Source: Lumnitzera littorea
Taxonomy: Eukaryota; Streptophyta; Magnoliopsida; Myrtales; Combretaceae
Assembly (NCBI GenBank): GCA_024138015.1
Contig: JAMXBB010000007.1
Location: 84,602,984-84,666,983, forward strand
Direction of reading: 5' to 3'
Length of the DNA stretch: 64,000 bases
Shown here: piece after piece, positions 25,294-36,090 of the stretch
How the letters are laid out: the number at the start of each line of letters is the position of its first letter
How positions within the stretch are numbered: the stretch's first letter is position 1
Made by a program: the position numbers and the translations under genes
Notes under the pieces: generated by a model
What the model saw: only the letters and a program-made list of their open reading frames with translations
Told to the model about the DNA's origin: nothing
The model's database searches: none

Positions 25294-25521
25294 ATTAATG
25301 TTTAGGAGTAAATTCAAAATAAGAGATCAATATTTAAAAAAATGATTTAAATAAGAGATCAATATTTTCTATAGTGGTTCACATAATTTTATAAAATAGC
25401 TATTAAATTTTAGTCTTAAAATAATCAAATTCCTTATTTGAACCACATTTTGAAATATTGATTTTTATTTAAATTTTTTAAAATATCGATATCTCATTTT
25501 AACTTATCTCCAAATATTAAT
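25294..25521. mobile_element. MITE-like element with long imperfect inverted repeats
   Basis: The left end (TTAATGTTTAGGAGTAAATT, then CAAAATAAGAGATCAATATT) is mirrored at the right end, whose reverse complement reads TTAATATTTGGAGATAAGTT, then AAAATGAGATATCGATATT. Inner parts also pair: TGGTTCACATAA with the complement of TTATTTGAACCACA. Arms of about 90 bp occupy most of the roughly 228-bp length. I see no convincing target duplication, so the superfamily is unassigned. Confidence 0.55.
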
Positions 25522-25541
25522 CTCCTCCATTTTTGCTTTCT

Positions 25542-25709
25542 TTATCTAAAATTACCAGAAATAGGCAGTGAAAATCCTAGAAAAATAATGGAGAGAATAG
25601 AACGTAACTGCGGAGTTGAATCCACAGGAGGGTCATGAAGTTCTTGCAATGAGTTTCCGGAAAAATCCGATACCTCCTCAACTTTTCTTTTTCTTCTATT
25701 TGTTGCCAT
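25542..25709 (-). CDS. Short unassigned reading frame, possibly an exon or gene fragment
   Basis: A 55-codon frame starts MATNRRKRKVEEVSDF and ends at a stop near 25542. The N-terminus has a lysine/arginine cluster (RRKRK, residues 4-8) that resembles a nuclear localisation signal. Codon usage looks less random than in neighbouring frames, but the C-terminal third is hydrophobic and could be read-through into an intron or non-coding DNA. An in-frame Met eight codons upstream also exists. It lies 20 bp from the MITE-like element. I cannot assign a family. It may be the first exon of a broken gene or chance. Confidence 0.25.
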   Translation of the reverse strand: MATNRRKRKVEEVSDFSGNSLQELHDPPVDSTPQLRSILSIIFLGFSLPISGNFR

Positions 25710-25733
25710 TTGATTGGATAATATTATTGACAC

Positions 25734-26439
25734 TCTATGAACAAAATCTGCGTAAAACTTTAAGCATAACTTGACTACAAAAAAAGTCTGGCGGTTTAGA
25801 GAAAATAAAGAGACCCACTTCTATAATTGTTTTGCTGCTAGAAATAACATTATTTAAAATGGTTAGCAAATACCTAGCTAGTATCTTAGATCAAGAAATC
25901 TTACCTTTTCTAAGACTTCTATAAGTATGTCAGAGATCCATAAATTTGTATTTGCCATCATTTATATACTATCTCGAATAAAGTGATGAGGTATCTCTAT
26001 ATGCTTTGTACAAGAAGTTTGTAACAAATTTTGAAGTTGTTGAGATATCTACAGTATTTATATTCTGCAATTTCCTAATTAAACATATTCACTTTCTATT
26101 ATGGATAAAGTAACCGTGTTTTATTTCTTGGATAACCATGATATCATCATATCACCAAGAAATTAACACATGCATAGGTACTCCTTTGATCAATGCGAGA
26201 TACTAAAAAATCTATTTTTAAAAACGTTTCAATTCACAATTTGTTTCGGTACAACAAATAAAGATTTCATATGTACTAAATATTTGAAAATATGTTTTAT
26301 GACATTTAGATGGGATTATTTAGGATTTAATTGGTACTATACACATATGCACACACTAAAAAGTAAATCTAAACGTGGAGTAGAGAACAGTACCTCTATG
26401 TGTCTTTTGACATACAAGTTTACTTAGATTCATTATTAT
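25734..26439. other. Gene-free region
   Basis: AT-rich with no coding signal I trust. The 85-codon plus-strand frame at 26170-26427 has no recognisable motif. Confidence 0.4.
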
Positions 26440-27390
26440 GCAATTTGCCACTAATTTCAATGGGCATAGCCAAGAACGTGGCATTCTCCATACTATACAT
26501 TTTTTAGGACTTGCAAGGCATACTTTCCTTTATGAATGAAGATCCCTTTTGCCGGTCGTTTACTTGCAGACCGAAGAAGAATTTTAGTTCTCCAATAGGC
26601 TTCTTTTGACCTTAGCCGACATGATTTATGAGAATTCCTTACATAACGATTTATTAGTAGATTTGACTACAATGTCTTCAACTACATCTGAACAATCAGA
26701 ACTACATAATCTTTACTTTTCATGAAGAGAGTTGTATCTACTGTACCTCCTATAAAGCCATTATCAATTGAAATTTGCTTGATCTTTTGTTACAAGCTCT
26801 AAGAACTTGAACCATGTATACCTTTCTTTAACTTGCTAACATATTTAGCATTAGCTTCATTTTCAAAACAAGATGGTTGCTTTATAAGAACCTTTTTTTG
26901 TACGAAGCCATTTAGAAATACACATTTTACATCCATTTGACAAAATATTTATAACATAAGGAAGCTAATAAAAGTCAAAGAGCTTCTAGACTAGCTACAA
27001 GAACACAAGTCTTTTCATAGTCCATTCCTTCTTCTTATGTATAACACAAGTCAAAAAAACTTATGTACTTCTCCTTTTCCATTTAACTTATTCTTAAAAT
27101 CCCACTTAGTCTGGGCTATAGATTTATTTTCAAGAGTGGGAGCTGTTTCCTAAATCTTATGGATTTAGATTGTCTACGTTCATCTTCATTGACTTTGTTT
27201 TAAGAGCATGAACTAAGTCCTAAATATTACTGATTTTAAATTGTTTAAGGACATCTTTATTGGCTTTTATCCAACGTTCATCTTTCGAAGCCTCTGTAAC
27301 ATATTTTGGTTCTATCTTGGATAGAAGTGCATAATAAACTTCTACTTCTTTAAGCTTGGAATGTCTTTTAACTTTATCATCACGTTTTCA
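26440..27390 (-). pseudogene. Decayed Ty1/copia reverse transcriptase
   Basis: Minus-strand translation gives scattered pieces of the copia RT domain in the right order from high to low coordinate: 'TKWDFKNKLNGKGEV' (about 27070-27115), 'QMDVKCVFLNGF' (26905-26945), 'KLKKGIHG' (about 26820), 'GGTVDTTLFMK' (26720-26760) and 'GIFIHKGKYALQVL' (26505-26550). Many stop codons and frameshifts separate them. The order matches the family: IGTKWVFRNK-type start, MDVK.AFLNG, LKKALYG, then the region after the YVDD site. The wording suggests a Tork or SIRE type, but this is tentative. No LTRs were found for it, and it abuts the Cassandra remnants. Confidence 0.75.
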
Positions 27391-27652
27391 GTTATCTGAG
27401 AAGATGGATAATAATTGTCGAATCAATATCTAAAAGAATGAGAGTTAGAAATACTTCCTGTTGAAGAAGGACTCAAAGGAGAAAGATTATTGTCATCATG
27501 TGAACTTCTAGATTCTCCTCTTGTTACCTTACTTCGGCTTGAGTCCTCTAAAGAATCTCAGATTTCTCCTTGATTCTCTACCTATTTAGAAAAATCTTCT
27601 AAATGCAACATATTCTTTCCCATTGGATTCATCTTGCTTCTATCTAATTCAT
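27391..27652. other. Probable upstream remnant of the decayed copia element
   Basis: No intact frame. It lies in the position where the linker between integrase and RT would be on the minus strand. Assignment by position only. Confidence 0.3.
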
Positions 27653-28132
27653 TGTTACAACCTTACTGAAACTCTTCACATCGAGATATGATTTGCTTTA
27701 GTGTAGTACCTTGCATGATCTTACCTCTTGGTATAGCTATTTCCTAGGAGGTCACCAACTCTGAGAATGTTCCCCATCCTCACCAAATAGGGAAGGCTTT
27801 ATAGGTGCTCTTTGATAAGCTCAAGTGGTATCTCCATCTTATGGCACTTTGCCCTATGTAACACTCAACACCCTCACTTTTGATTGGTGGACTTCTTTGG
27901 TGCCATCCTATAATGATACGATCGAAGTTCTTGTCATTGAAATATTGTTTACGTTGGCATGATAAGCCCCACGCTTTAATCTCTTGGTATAGTTATCTTA
28001 AGAGGTTACTTATCTTGAGAGTTTTCTTTATTGAGTATATTTAACTTTAGAGTTATGATAGACTCCAAACTATTATATTAGAAAGCAATTTAATAATTAG
28101 AGTTCCATCACTTTCTACATAAGGGGTATCCT
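27653..28132 (-). mobile_element. Decayed Cassandra TRIM: two 5S-bearing LTR copies
   Basis: Two head-to-tail blocks match the intact Cassandra LTR at 61413-61640. Block one (about 27653-27880) has TGTTACAACC, then CTCTTGGTATAGCT, then CTAGGAGGTCACC. Block two (about 27914-28132) has 'TGGCATGATAAGCCCCACG', CTCTTGGTATAGTT, AAGAGGTTAC and ends ATTAGAGTTCC...AAGGGGTATCC. Between them the minus strand reads TGGCACCAAAG, compatible with a mutated TGGTATCAGAG primer-binding site. Both 5S-like domains are badly eroded. Confidence 0.65.
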
Positions 28133-28947
28133 ATTCATCTTTTAACTTAAGCAAACCTTGTAGTTGATTTAATTCATTAAACAGTTAACCTTCAATTTAA
28201 CCATCTCATAATCTAATCTTTTAACACATAAAATTATAAATAACTAACACAATAAGACTTGGAACACATGGATAGGAGCCCTGAATATGTAGTACTAAGA
28301 GAAATTTAACTTTTCATAGTAAGAAAAATTCTGAAGAGTAAACCTTTTTCAGCTAGCCTTTCTTTTTCCTTTTTTTTTTTTTTTTTTTGGGCTACAGCGA
28401 GGCTTGCAAGAAATTTTTAAATAGTTACATGAGTTGGAGAAATTAATATGGAAATGAAGTAAGGAAGACTTCCTGTGACGCTAGGATACGTACCTCCCAG
28501 CGAGTTGTTTACTGTAACTCCTATAATATTTTCAATCCAATAATTACTTCCCTTTTTTCCCCTCTTTTTTTTTTTTTTTTTTAATATCAATTACATCTCG
28601 CTTTCTCTTTGATTCAATCATATCTCTCTCCCTCTCTATCTTTATCTTTTGTTCAAAAGAAATCAAAGATAAAGATTGTGAAGGAATGCAATTTGATGAA
28701 TTCATTTATTTACTTATTTCTGTAGTACTGTGTTTTGCCTTTTCTTTTTTCAATGGAAGTATGTAGGAAACGTTGAAACGTGCTAAAAAATAGGTGGTAA
28801 TGCAAAAATTATGATTTTTTGTTTTTCCTCGTTATGGAATAAAATTTAGTTTTAGAGCTTTTAGAAATATGAAATGTTTAACTTTTGGAATTTTTCAATT
28901 TTTTCTTTTCATTTTGATATTTTATTAAAAATTTCATTTTATAATAT
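28133..28947. other. Gene-free region with T-rich runs
   Basis: Contains long T runs at about 28371-28388 and 28566-28582, each downstream of a C/T-rich stretch. No coding sequence seen. Confidence 0.4.
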
Positions 28948-29826
28948 AACGTTACAAGCCAAAAGTAATTAATAACTAAACTAATAAATACTAATAGATT
29001 CATTTTAATCACTTGGTCTAAAAGTTTCAAACTTATATTAATAACCATGAGTCTCACAATTTACTGCCCTTACATACATGATGTCCTCATTACCACACCT
29101 TACAATTGAGCCAAGATTTTCTCCTTTTTTTTTCGGTATACGATTTGGGTCATTTACTACATATGAGTAATCCTAAAAGTATATAAAGAGTCACACCTTA
29201 ATGATACTCTCAAACTTCCTCTAACCTCTTTTTTAAGTAGGAGCTAGCCCAAATCATTTACCTAGTGACAGAGGGTTCGTTTTAATACTATTTGTAATGC
29301 CTTAGGTCAAAAGTAGTAAACGATCAAGCCAATAAACACTAATTCAAAAGTTTCAAGCTTATATTGGTAAAGTATTCAATATCATAGACTTATAAACTAG
29401 TACTACAACCTTTCATAATCTATATAAGACACTTAATCATGGGGTATCCAAATCTCTCCCCCCCTCCCCCTTCCCCTTTCCCTTTTTGATGTATCATTCA
29501 AGCGACTCACTACCTACAAGTCATCTTGTAAGTATGTAAGGAGTTACATCGTGGTAACACTCCCCACTCTCTTTAGACCTCTTTTCTAAACTAAAGCTAG
29601 ACCTAAATCGTCCAACTACTGTTAAGGGGTTCACTCTAATATCATTTATAACACCCTATACTAAAAATAATGAATAATTAAGCTAATAAATATTAATTGA
29701 CCCATTTTAACCATTTGGTCAAAAAGTTTAAGTTTATATTAATAAAGTGTTTATAACCATGACTTTACAAACTAGTATCACAACTTTCCATAATTCATAT
29801 GAAACATATAATCATGGGGTCTTATA
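28948..29826 (-). mobile_element. Tandem TRIM: LTR-internal-LTR-internal-LTR
   Basis: Three related LTR-like segments (about 28948-29104, 29293-29450 and 29645-29826) alternate with two related internal segments (29105-29292 and 29451-29644). On the minus strand each internal segment begins just after an LTR with a tRNA-Met-type primer site, AGTATTAAAACGAA or TGATATTAGAGTGAA, versus the usual TGGTATCAGAGCGAA. The second internal segment ends at an LTR with a long polypurine tract (complement of 29455-29486). LTRs share TGTAATGCC-type ends, 'TTTAAGTTTATATTAATAAA' and 'AATCATGGGGT'. Internal segments share ACCTCTTTT..TAA and GGGTTC. Unit length of 350 bp and lack of coding capacity fit a TRIM. 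Confidence 0.75.
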
Positions 29827-31132
29827 ATAAATAATTTTTAATATATGATATAAATAACAAAAATATAATATTGAATTTTGAAGATATTTGAATGAGGATA
29901 TTTTGAAAAAAAATTTATTATTAAATTTTATAACAAATAACTAATAGACTTCTTGTAGTCAGTAGATCATTAGAAGAAGTCTTTGACATGTATAAGAAAG
30001 TTATTGCCTTAATGATGCTCTTTATATGAGAAGTCTCTTCTTACTACAAGCACCTCCAATCTTAGCAACTCTTTTTCCAAGTCCTTTTGATGGGGAGTAA
30101 CTTACTATAAGAAATCACCTCATTGCATATAATTTCTTGGTGTAAAAGCCCAAACAATATCTTGTAGCAGTTGTGTATACTATAATCGATGAGATTAACC
30201 TAATAAAATCAAGTGACAAGTCATCTCGCTTTAAAGAAATTTTTTCCAATAAGCTTTAGAGTTCTTATAGCCATGTTCCTTTGCCAAGATAAATCATATT
30301 CCTTGTAGTGGTTTTTAATTTGAAGCAATTTACTTAATTCTAAACCTCAAAATTTGTAGAAAATGACCCTATAAATCACAAATCAAGGCCTTAAACCTTA
30401 GCATAAGAAAAAATATATAGTGTAGGTAAAAAAAAAAAAATGGGACAAAAATGATCCCAAATGGTTTGTCGTCCACACTTTGTGGGTGATTACATTAGAT
30501 AGGTGGTGGACCACCTTCCCTCATAGCCAAACACTTCTAGTAGTTGTTCAACTAAAAAAAAAAAAAACCTTTCTTAATAAATTCTCTTTTCTTGCCCAAA
30601 ACTTGTTTTAACTTGATTTTTGCTTTAAATTGACACCCTAAACCTAAGATTTGCCCAAATGTTCATTTAAAATAATTTAAGTTGATATTTATAAGATTAT
30701 TGAAATATTTCTACATACTCATAGTAGTTGTTGGAGTAATAAACTTGAATTTATCTAACCTATATAGACATTTGAATTCATGAACTCAAAGGAGTAGATC
30801 TAAGGAAGGGCCAATTCTAAGCCAAAAAATCAACTTAACAGTAGCAAGGCCTAAGCTAGCTTATGATCCATCGATTTATATGGGTTTAGGCGGTTCAAGC
30901 CTACCAACTTGTTTGAATTGGCAGGCTTGATCTTTTTTTTTTTTAATTTATATATACATATTAACTTATATTATATTACACATATATATATCTATTATAT
31001 TAACATATACATTTATTAATATTATATATATTAACATATATTGTATATTATATACATATTATATATTATATATATACATTATGCTATATGTATATCATAT
31101 ATATTCATATAAATGTATAATAGGAATATATG
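29827..31132. other. Gene-free AT-rich region
   Basis: No coding sequence. From about 30945 to 31132 the DNA is almost purely A/T with ATATAT and TATTATAT patterns. A segment at 30830-30935 has the flavour of an old mobile element (AAGGCC, GGTTCAAGCC), not classified. Confidence 0.45.
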
Positions 31133-31627
31133 ATATATATAAAATAGAATATGTATATATTACATAATGTATATTATATGGTACATTATCTACATATGTA
31201 TGTTACATAATGTGTATATATACGATATAATATATGTATATAAATTAATTTACATATTTTACATATATAAAGATTGCAAACCATAATAATAATAATAATA
31301 ATAACAAGTCGGTTCATGAGCCTATGAACCAGCCCTCTATTCAACATAAAGTCGATCTACANTTACTATTATTATTATTATTATGGTTTGCAATCTTTAT
31401 ATATATAAAATAGAATATGTATATTTTACATAATGTATATTATATGGTACATTATCTACATATGTATGTTACATAATGTGTATATATACGATATAATATA
31501 TGTATATAAATTAATTTACATATTTTACATATATAAAGATTGCAAACCATAATAATAATAATAATAATAACAAGTCGGTTCATGAGCCTATGAACCAGCC
31601 CTCTATTCAACATAAAGTCGATCTACA
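31133..31627. repeat. 229-bp near-identical direct duplication around a single N
   Basis: 31133-31361 and 31399-31627 are almost identical at a constant offset of 266 bp. Between them are one N (31362) and about 36 bp (31363-31398) that are the reverse complement of 31262-31300 (AAAGATTGCAAACCATAATA and following ATAATA repeats). This pattern fits a misjoin at a contig edge better than biology. Confidence 0.85.
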
Positions 31628-34567
31628 GCTCTGATAGTTCTCAACTGATTCAAGCCTGGCCCTAAGTCTACAAAGGAGTTCTTGGAGTAATAAACCTTTG
31701 ATTTCTAGCATCTAGATTATTAGTTGGATGTTGTGTGCTTGCGCTGAGATCGGCAACCATTCTAGATAAACGAGTCATAAAGTGAGTATTCATTACCTAT
31801 CAGCGGTTAGGTATTCAGGATGAAGTGACTTATAAGCAATAAACAAACGATTGGAATACTAATAGCTGATCCAGATAGTGAACCTAATATGCGACAATAT
31901 TTTATATTGTGGATATATATATACGGATATTGGGATCCATAAATTCATATTATTATCCGGTGCCTCAGACTCTATGGTTTTTTGTACTTTTAGTCCCACA
32001 TAAATAACTCGTCAACTAATATTATATATGTTGTTATGAATTTGTTGAGCATTAATTAATAAATTTAAGCCACATGGGTATGTCATTAGTATGTGCTTTT
32101 TGTTAAAATAATCATTTGATGTGCATCGTAACCCATCCATGTTTTGGGGGACCTGTCTTGAGACCTTTTAGGTAAATTAAAAATTTGGACAAAAAGATGG
32201 AAGTGTGAAAAATTTCTCTTGTCAGCCCTTTACCAGGCAAAGGGGACATACGTAAACTACCACACTCTCGGTTTCCGATTATAACAATTTAAATGATGGC
32301 CAATGCTAGAGGGTACATACATGGAAAACTAGCTTGTTCTATGGTGTGGAAAAAAAAAAATAATAATATGACTGCTTAGGAAAACATCGCACTACCGTTG
32401 CAGTATCTTGTAGTGCTTGCTTTCCGATATGTACGGACAAAATGATCATCATAAGCGTCAATCAAGCAAGTCGGATGTTGATTTAACAAATCTACAATTT
32501 CTTGTGCTCAGGTGAATCAAATTTCGAAAAGCACGGTAAAATTGATATACCATTGACTTGAAAAATACTTTGATGAATTTACATAAAATAAAGGAAGAGC
32601 CAACTTGGCAGAATGTCATTTCAGGAGACATCTGATTATTTTAGTCTATGAGATGGGTCCCAAATAATTGAAATGCGCCACTAGAAGCACTGGTGAAGAA
32701 AGCATTTCAATGACTACTTAAGGAGTAAATCTTGGTGGAGTTTGACATGCATTAAAAAAAAAAAAAGGGGCTGTATGTAGGGCTATAATGGGAACTTGGG
32801 ACTTTCCATAATTGATGTAGCAAAAGAAGTGGCTGATTTGATCCTCAGAATATGAAGCACAGAAATCTTGCAACATGCATTATAGTTGGTGCCAAAACGA
32901 AAATGCACATCAGGTGATGCATATTAGCTCAAACCCATCCAATGTTTCCGAATAATGGTATAAAAAGTGTTTCTACTTTTTCTCTTCTGGCAATTCAGTA
33001 TTTCAACTTTCATTTTACACAATTCAGTGCTTGTTTTTAAATTTGATTTCAATTAAACGTCTCTTTTAATGGAAGTTAACATCCGTTAGTTTTTTTTTTT
33101 TTTTTTTGCATGGTGCCGTTTATACTTTAGCTTCGATCGTATTCAAGTTTTTGCACTTTGGTATTGATACATTTTAATATTTGTTTAATGATAATTTATC
33201 AAAAATTAATTTTTTATTTTTAATTGATATACTATTTAAAAAATTCAAAAACTATATATATGTACAATAATTTCAACTATACATAATTTTTATATGGATG
33301 TTTGAATTGAGCAAACCTTATATCATTGAAAAACTCATGAAATCTACTTTTACTTGAAAATAAGACTTACAATGTGTTTTGAGATCATACAAATCAAGTA
33401 AAATTTGAAAATGATCAATAACTTGTAAATCAGATGTCCTTTGACCTTGTACCATGAATTTTCATACTTGTTGAATAATACATCTCTATATGTTATAATA
33501 TTTTGCTATATTTTTGGTAGTATGTAGATATTAATTTTTATAACTTTACAATCTCATAACATGCAAATTGCACTTTGTTTAGCCACAACTATATGACCAT
33601 TAAGATGCTTCAGTTAAGGCTATATGAAAACCACTTTTGAAAGTCATTCAATTTTAGATACACTGGTATAAATCTTTTATGTTCTTTATATTTTAAAAAT
33701 AATGGACTCATGTAAGGAGAAAAAAAAGGAAAGAAAAACATAAGTGGAAATTTCGTAGTTCCTTTAATATTTTCTTGCATTAATATTTTACTTTCAAAAT
33801 TCTTATGTTTGATTATAACTCTCTTTTATAATTTTTGTAATAGTCCACATAAGTCATGCATGTCTTCTAAATTTTGTAATTTTCCATGTATTACAATTGT
33901 TATTACTTTCATAAATTTTGTACTGATTATAATCTTAAAATCATATTGATTTTCAAAACTAGAAAAAATAAATAATCAAGCCAATCTACGTTGAACAATG
34001 ATGATTTTTATCTGCATATTTCTAAGTTAAATTGACAATTTTTAAGTAGTTTGTAACATAGATTTTTCATTGGCAATAATAAGTTCATAGTAATACAATG
34101 TTTGATTTGCAAATTATAGAATCAAGAAATTAAGGGAAAAAAATCAGTATCAAAATACTAGGTGAGCATAACAAAATGTTATACTTTGTGGAAGTATGTT
34201 ATTCAACAAGTTTAAAAATTTTTATTACCAGACCAAATGGCAGTTGCTTTACAAGTTACAACCATTTTAAATCTTATCCAGTTTCAATAGTTAGAGGAAG
34301 TGTACTAGAATTTATTTTCTTAAAAAAGAATGTCATATGAGCTTCTAAACAATATAAAATTTGCTAAAATCAGACTACTTATGAATGGCATAAGTATCGA
34401 CATAAAAATATTCTTTTTTAATTTTCTTATTAAGAAAATTCTAAAAATATATTTTTTTTACACAAATTAAACATTGAATAAGCACTACAATATATCTAAA
34501 TTATAGTACAAACCTAATATTACAATCCAAAGCGAAGTATAGGTAGTAAAATACAAAAAAGAAAATG
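31628..34567. other. Gene-free AT-rich region
   Basis: I read this on both strands and see no supported gene. It contains short A runs (32350, 32753), a T run (33089-33107) and no domain-like translation. Confidence 0.45.
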
Positions 34568-36090
34568 TAAAGTGTAATACCCAAAAAAAAAAGGGATATA
34601 AAAGAATAAAGTCATAAAAATAAATAAAGGATAAGTAAGTTACAAGTAAGGGGTGTTAAGGTTTTAAGTAACAATTTAATGAAGGGTAATATTAGAAATA
34701 TAAAAATTTCTTGATTTAGCTAGTGCATATATATTACGTTATTTCTTAGAAACTCTTTTAGACTTTTTAGAACTATCGAATAAGACTCTTCCACTACAAA
34801 CCTAAGAAACACTCAAGATACATCAATGATATTAAATCTTATCAATTTTTAGAAGAAAAAGTTGGATTGATTTAAATCTCTCTTAATAGTGTAACTCATT
34901 TGAAGAAGGGAATTGCAAGGCTTACATAACTTTTGGAGATTTCCAATGGTAAGTGAAGAGTCAATTATGGAATTTAGGTTTTGATTAAATCTAAGTGATA
35001 CGTATTGATATGTTAGGGTTATGTGTTGATTGGTTGTAGGAAAGCAAAGAAACTCGAAAGAATTGTCAAAAATCAAGGTAAAGTTTCCTTTACATCGTAG
35101 ATTTTTCTTATAATCTTTTTATTTAAGAAGATTATGGTGATGATTTGGTGGTTAAAGTGATAAAGGTAATGAAAAATTTTGATGTTGATGGAATAAGTAT
35201 TGAATTTGACTTAAGGGTTTAGAGATGTAAAAATTTGGATGCATTGCTAATGAGGTTTTTGTTGAGGAGTTGGCTTGTTTTTAATAAATTAAGGGTGTTT
35301 TGATCTATGTGTTGAGATATTGGAGGATAAAATAGGTTTAGAAAGGTTTTAGGCAAACAAGGAAAGAAAAAGTTTGAACAATAAGTTATACAACCAAATG
35401 ATATAACTATATCCTAGGTCGTGTCCCTTGTAGTAAGCGACGTAAGTTAGTACAATAAAAAGTTATACGACCTAAAGATACGACTATCTCCCCGGTCATG
35501 TCCCTTATAGTAATGAAGTGTAACTCAGTAAGTTACATAGCCAAAAATGCATGATTGTATCCTTGACCATATCATAGGATTTGTTCCTTTAAGTTAAGTT
35601 TTTCCTCTTCTTTTTGTTTTATTCCTTTGTTACTTCCAAAGTAAACTCCTTTAGTGTTTCATTAAGTGAATTTAAGGAGAATTAAATGACCTAAAAGTAA
35701 GTTTTAATTAAGAGAAATCGTTTATCTAATATTTAATAAGTTTAATGAGTATTCATTATTTCTAGGATTTAAAGTTAGGCTTAGTTCATTAATAACAAAT
35801 TCCAAATATCTAGGTATGTGATACTTGCTTGTTGTTGTATGTGAATATTAGAATAGAAAAAATTAAAATGAATTAAATGTATATCTAGCTTATGTATCCT
35901 TTTGTTGCTTGTGTTTGGCTCGTCTTAGCGGTCCAGAGTAGCAGATCCCTAGGAGGCAATCCAGATGATCCTTGTGATGCATTGCCTTTAGTGGAGTCTT
36001 GCTTGGAAATGATCTAAGGTAGATCTAAGATATTGTAGAGGGGTTCGAAGAGGCATACCTAAACGTTAGGTTCTGATACAAATTGTAATG
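34568..36090. other. Possible decayed LTR element
   Basis: TGTAATACCC at 34573 looks like a plant LTR start. At 36069 GTTCTGATACAAATTGTAATG is the complement of a TTGTATCAGAAC primer-binding-site-like motif directly next to an ACATTACAA-type LTR end, which would imply a minus-strand LTR to its right. The two signals point to different orientations, so the structure is unresolved. A three-copy tandem repeat lies inside. Confidence 0.3.
35383..35580 (+). repeat. Tandem repeat, about 75 bp x 2.7
   Basis: Copies begin at about 35383, 35460 and 35529. Each starts AAGTTATAC or AAGTTACAT, then (A/G)CC(A/T)AA, then ATA(A/C)GACTAT-like sequence, then GGTCGTGTCCCTT or GGTCATGTCCCTT and a TAGTAA tail. 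The third copy is truncated and the most diverged. Confidence 0.6.
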
